Of a stretch of 64,000 nucleotides of DNA, positions 59,574-64,000 are shown piece after piece. A program made the position numbers and the translations under genes. Source of the stretch: Liolophura sinensis. Lineage: Eukaryota > Mollusca > Polyplacophora > Chitonida > Chitonidae. The notes under the pieces are model-generated. The model saw nothing but the letters and a program-made list of their open reading frames with translations. It was not told where the DNA came from and made no database searches. The DNA lies in contig NC_088297.1 in assembly GCF_032854445.1 (NCBI RefSeq), positions 5,083,991 through 5,147,990 on the forward strand. Reading direction: 5' to 3'. Within the stretch, counting starts at the first letter, position 1. Each line of letters starts with the position of its first letter.

Positions 59574-59828
59574 TTATCTATTAATTTGACTGGTGTTCTA
59601 CGCCGTATTTAAGAATATTTTCACTTATACGACGGCGGCCAGTATTATGGCGGTAGGAAATTGGGCAGAGCCCAGGGGAAACCCACGACCATCCGCAGGC
59701 TGCTGGAAAATCTTCCCACGTACCGCCAGAGAGGAAGCCAGCATGAGCTGAACTTGAACTCATAGCGACCATATTGGTGAGAGGCACCTGGGTCATTGCG
59801 CCGCGCTGGCGTACTAACCCCATCGGCC
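59574..59828 (-). mobile_element. SINE family 1, full length with TSD
   Basis: The tail side starts TTATCTATTAATTTGACTGG; the head ends CATCGGCC. ACATGCTATGAA flanks it (59562-59573 and 59829-59840). Confidence 0.92.
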
Positions 59829-60185
59829 ACATGCTATGAAGATTGTTCCGTTCATACTATAATTTTCGGTTATTATTAAGTTTAGTAATCAGAACATGCT
59901 AAATAGTATATCAGACACACTGGTACCGCTCTGGGGCAATACCAGCTACAGGCCTGTACACTTACTTATTCACACGGGGTCCCTGTGTTAAAGGGTCAGT
60001 TTTTTCTACATCTTATTTCATGACAAGACCCGGGCACGCTTAAATCAGATTTAATTTAAGAGATTAATTAATTAATTTCTAACACCGAAGTGACGCACGT
60101 GGAGCATGTGGGCAGAGCATCAACACAAACCTACTGTCAGCATACACTTTGTGGAGAAGAAGCAGAGGTGTGCTGTAGCTATATG

Positions 60186-60238
<53 letters not shown>
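60186..60238. repeat. (AT)n microsatellite
   Basis: About 24 AT units. Confidence 0.95.
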
Positions 60239-61265
60239 TATGAAAGACATTTAAGCAACACTTAGACACAAGTGGATCGTTGTTTATAGACCTACACTAT
60301 GACACAAATCGCATCTTCCTCGGACACGACGGACTGCGTAGCTAATCTAGCCAGGAATGTATACTGTTAGTGTTTCAACTAACATATGTCAGCCAGTGAT
60401 CATTACCCTTGTCATCAGACATTTACTAGACGTTGAAAAGGTGGGAGTGACATCATTTAACTCGTTGTCTATTTACATTTATATATGCCTTTCAGTGTAG
60501 CCTATAACACAGCGAGGGCTTGTTTCATTAGGCCTGACCTGCTCCGGTTGTATAGACCTGAATTTTTCTCAGTTATAAAGTTTCTTGTATGAACGCCCCC
60601 TTGCATTCGTTGATTGTCTTATTCAACGAGGTCAATGAGATCATGGAAAGTCATTCTTAAGAATGCCGGAAATTTGTACATGCACTGCATTCTGAATAAA
60701 AAGACCCCGGCCTTGGTGCTACTTGATTCGGAAAACAATACATTACAGATATCATATATGTATACATTACATATATATATGATATATGTATATCATATCA
60801 TCACCTACATAAGGTACCAAAGTGGATGCCGACTCCGTTCTCAAGCCGCCTTGTATGGATTTGTATTTTCCAAATGTTATGGATTAGCAGCGACGAAATA
60901 TTATTTTATTGGGAAAGTCAGATAATAGTTCACATCAACCACATTGTCAGCAGACATAAAATACACACTATACCAATAAAATCAACCAAATGGGAAATTC
61001 ATGAGCATAGTAAATATCTTTACCATCAGACCAAGAAGATTCATCATTCGTACTTCATAATTTATCATTCGTATATATCCATGCAGATATCATACATTCG
61101 CGAGTCCACGCATGCGTGGGTTCGACCTCCGTTTCCTTCAATTAAAACCAAGACGCAGGAACAGTGGGTCATCTAGGTGAAAATCCTCCAACAAGATATG
61201 TAGATCTAGAAGTAAATGCCTTCACTGATGAAAGGTTTTATTATCGTGTAGTTAATTTAAATTAT
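60239..61265. other. Intergenic, no gene recognised
   Basis: Includes an AT-rich palindromic patch near 60745-60800 (ATATATGTATAC and ATATATATGATATATG). The open frames at 60614-60925 and 60826-61176 (+) lack recognisable domains. Confidence 0.4.
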
Positions 61266-61269
61266 TAGA

Positions 61270-61380
61270 TATATTTATTTGATTGGTGTGTTAGGCCGTA
61301 CTCAAGAATATTTCACTTATACGACCGCGGCCGGTATTATGGTGGGAGGAAATTGGGCAGCGACTGGGGGAAATCCATTT
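61270..61380 (-). mobile_element. SINE family 1, 3' half
   Basis: ATTTATTTGATTGGTGTGTT to GGGCAGCGACTGGGGGAAAT. Confidence 0.8.
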
Positions 61381-62424
61381 CTACCTACTTAAAATGATTG
61401 TCAGACACCATGTGAGTTGTCTAAGTTGGCAATATTCCCTTGAAATAACGTTAATCAAAAATACTTATACTATACCCAGGTTACTTCCTGCATTTCACAG
61501 CTACATTACGGCTATAGGCCTACACTACGTATGTATACTGCGTCTTTCGTGAGCAAGACGTGACATTGATATACAGGTTTACGAACAGTAATCAACTACT
61601 TATCTATACCACATGATGTATATAAGTGCTGTGAAAAAGCCTTTGATGTGAGGAGTACATATATATTTGGCAAATATAGCGCACACCTGTCTCATCTCCA
61701 CGCAGTGTATATGCTAACATAGTATAATGTTGTTGTTCCACGTGGGTCACTTTCGTTTTCTAAATTAGTTCATTAATCGGTTATATTAAAACTGATTAAA
61801 GAATGCGAGGGTTTTTATGACTAACACTTATTCCACTACACATGAGGCAAAGTCGAAAATTTGCGGAAAGTGATAACGAACTAGGGCTTCAAGGATGGCA
61901 AATCTCGCTGGTGTTATTGTGGCTTTGGCCTACAAGCCATACTTTTTACCTCAACATTGTTTAAACTTCGATCTATTTCAGCCCGAAGCCTACGCTAAAT
62001 CTGTACTTCGTACAGGTGGACTAAACATTGAAGGCAGTGAAATGTGTTGACCAGATGGTCCCGTTTCCGAAGCAAAAGTTAGTGAAGTGTGCAATAAAAC
62101 TGTCAGGGATAAGACTTCGTTAGGTATCGTGTGCATATAGTTGATACGGGACCTTAGCAGGTGGTCAGTGTGTGTCTATGCAATGCACTCACGATATAGG
62201 TAAGCCACCTGTACCCTACGTAAAAACATTGGTTAAGTGTGCAAAAATACGACAAAAATTAATCGTGTGGGTGACAGATATGGAGCCGATTTCTGGAGAG
62301 CTTGAAACCCCAATTCGAATACAAAGTGATTACAGGGAATCGATGCACTCTTTGACAAAAGCGAAGATTTGGCTCGTACGACGAAGCCCGGTGAATTAGA
62401 GATCGCAGCTGATCCCAGCTTGAT
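61381..62424. other. Intergenic with one short dispersed element
   Basis: Apart from the element at 62055-62152, nothing is recognised. The 75-codon frame at 62172-62399 (+) has no domain. Confidence 0.4.
62055..62152. repeat. Short dispersed element, copy 2 (GGTCCCGT ends)
   Basis: GGTCCCGTTTCCGAAGCAAA at one end and GTTGATACGGGACC at the other, so inverted ends of about 12 bp. The middle has AGTGTGCAATAAAACTG and TATCGTGTGCATA, parallel to 58566-58655. Confidence 0.55.
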
Positions 62425-62560
62425 TTTTATTTAATTATTTATTTTGACCGGTGAATATTTCATTCATATGAAGGCGATCATGCAAAATTCTGGTCGGAGG
62501 AAACCGGACAGCGCCCTGAGAAAACACAAGATTACCCACAGGCTGCTGGAAGACATTTAA
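62425..62560 (-). mobile_element. SINE family 1, degenerate
   Basis: ATTATTTATTTTGACCGGTG, ATATTTCATTCATATGAAGG, GGTCGGAGGAAACCGGACAG and CCCACAGGCTGCTGGAAGAC keep the family order. Confidence 0.65.
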
Positions 62561-62719
62561 CCCAAGATTTACGGCGGTTACCTACGTCTTCTTCCTCGCT
62601 GGTTGTCTCGCACCTAGTTGTATGTGTGTATGTGGGTGTGACTTAATGAGGCTTAACGGCTAACAACAGGGGCAACTGCCTGGACACCTGTGCAGAGCAA
62701 CCATCTAAGAAACCAGGAA

Positions 62720-62810
62720 TATTTATTAATTTAACTGAGGTTTTATTTTATTTACACTTCAGCAGCCAGCTTGCGTTTTAGTTGGAAGAAAGCCAGCATG
62801 AGCTGGAGTG
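62720..62810 (-). mobile_element. SINE-like relic
   Basis: Tail-like TTATTAATTTAACTGAGGTT and head-side GAAAGCCAGCATGAGCTGGA with most of the middle lost. Confidence 0.4.
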
Positions 62811-63649
62811 AGGTGTGGAACAACCTCCACGAACTTGGAGAAGTCTGATCCCAGTATCAAAAATCAATCATTCGTACTAATCCCTTCCCGCTGGACGAGG
62901 CGTTACTTGGTCATTTTATATCTAAGCTATCCAGGAATCAAACGATGCGGGCAAAGTTTCTGGATTAGGGTTAACATTGGTCTGTGTATTTATCTAAGCG
63001 CCATCAATACCGACAAAACATCTGGACAGAGCAAATACGGGTGAAGTGTGGAGTACACTTAAACAGAAATTTGATCACAGTGCCGTAACTATAATACGAA
63101 CTGAGTGATGCCTGTCTTGGTCCACTTGAAAACAGCTTAAATTTTTCGTCGTAAGCAAGAGAACGCCTTTCACAAAAAAAGTCACGAAAAAAGTTACGAA
63201 AAATAGGACTTCGGACGTTTTATGAAAGTGGGCCCGGAAATACGTTGCTGTTTGGTCTGCAAATAAGGTATATCTATGCCGATTCCAAACAGCTATTTCA
63301 TATTTACTCAAATAAAAATTTGAAAAAACAATTTTTAAGCTTATTTTTGGGCCTTAGAAATTAAAATTTCGACAGCCTTACAAAAGACAAGACGTTTTCA
63401 TAGCTTCAACTTTCAGTACCAAACACAAAGCATTGTGATGAGATTTTTAGCCCGGGCGACACCCGTGTCAGTGTTTAGGTACCCTATCACTAATGTTCGC
63501 TGCGGGATGTTTTACCTTTAAGCAATTTGCATATGCTTATCATGCATCAACAAATTAAAATCTTGCTCCGTTTAAATGTCAAGAAATTGAAACCCAAAAC
63601 TGGCAATCTATAAACAGTGTAGATTTTTTTCACATTTTAACCAATTTCC
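62811..63649. other. Intergenic, no gene recognised
   Basis: AT-rich. No supported frame or repeat. Confidence 0.45.
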
Positions 63650-63763
63650 AGGATTTCCAAAGAAATTCAAGGACATGCAATTTCCACGATTTCCAAGGTC
63701 TGAAAATTCCAATTTCAAATTCCATGACTTTCAAGAACTTTCCAGGGCGGCACGAACCCTGCA
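63650..63763 (-). repeat. Possible DNA-transposon/MITE end (CAGGGTTCG...)
   Basis: On the minus strand it starts CAGGGTTCGTGCCGCCCTGG and continues AAAGTTCTTGAAAGTCATGG with repeated CTTGGAA or CCTGGAA. It has the character of the segment at 11645-11760. No partner end in the window. Confidence 0.4.
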
Positions 63764-63767
63764 TGGG

Positions 63768-64000
63768 TCGGGCAACTCATCCAATAAAGTGTGCACACCC
63801 ATGTCAAGAACTGCGTGAGGTAACGGAGTGGACGCATTAACATACAGTCTGGCAACTGATCCAATGAATTTGTAAATGAATAAATGTTATCCGGCAACTC
63901 AGCCAATGAATTGAGAACACTTGCATACAGTCTGACAACCGATCCAAGGAATTTGGGAATAAATACAAGTAATCCAGCAACTCTGCCAATGAACTGAGAA
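63768..64000. repeat. Start of an 83-bp tandem repeat running off the window
   Basis: CATACAGTCTGGCAACTGAT at 63841 recurs as CATACAGTCTGACAACCGAT at 63924 (period 83). Each unit has two half-units built on GGCAACTCAGCCAATGAA. The array continues past 64000. Confidence 0.8.

Overview
The window is eukaryotic and reads as lophotrochozoan, most likely molluscan. It has spliced genes with GT/AG introns, an AT-rich background, about 30 copies of a tRNA-headed SINE ending in AAATAAATAAAT tails, a second SINE ending in ACTCACTCACT, and many tandem arrays. The molluscan call rests on my recollection of these SINE tails and is an inference; no species is assigned.

Three genes can be modelled with confidence. 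(1) An uninterrupted TSR3 reading frame (15933-16916, +) encodes the 18S rRNA aminocarboxypropyltransferase. (2) A five-exon THEG/SPMAP2-like gene (31886-37813, -) encodes 273 aa with seven THEG repeats; every splice phase closes. (3) A nine-exon SLC30A (ZnT) zinc transporter (44042-58191, -) encodes 381 aa with both HxxxD zinc sites and a His-rich loop. A partial C2H2-like exon lies at 554-758 (-). A nearly intact Tc1-type DD34E transposon (28435-29944) has one in-frame stop. The three complete genes have unrelated roles and show no operon-like organisation.

Layout: 1-1 kb partial zinc-finger gene; 3.0-6.2 kb 53-bp array; 8-13 kb SINE-rich; 11.0-18.6 kb related 26-bp and 40-bp arrays that flank TSR3; 19.6-20.4 kb 22-bp array; 22.5-27.2 kb 88-bp array; 28.4-29.9 kb Tc1 element; 31.9-37.8 kb THEG-like gene; 38-43 kb mostly empty; 43.2-58.2 kb ZnT gene with minisatellites, SINEs and foldback elements in its introns and 3' flank; 58.2-64 kb intergenic with short repeats.

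The most interesting observations are: tandem repeats downstream of the ZnT gene that look like copies of its own last coding segment; a 26-bp to 40-bp satellite transition around TSR3; a higher-order duplication inside the 53-bp array; a 231-bp inverted-repeat element nested in a G-rich minisatellite; and several unclassified foldback or MITE-like elements. I see no evidence for a wholly new multi-gene system. The novelty lies in repeat structure.
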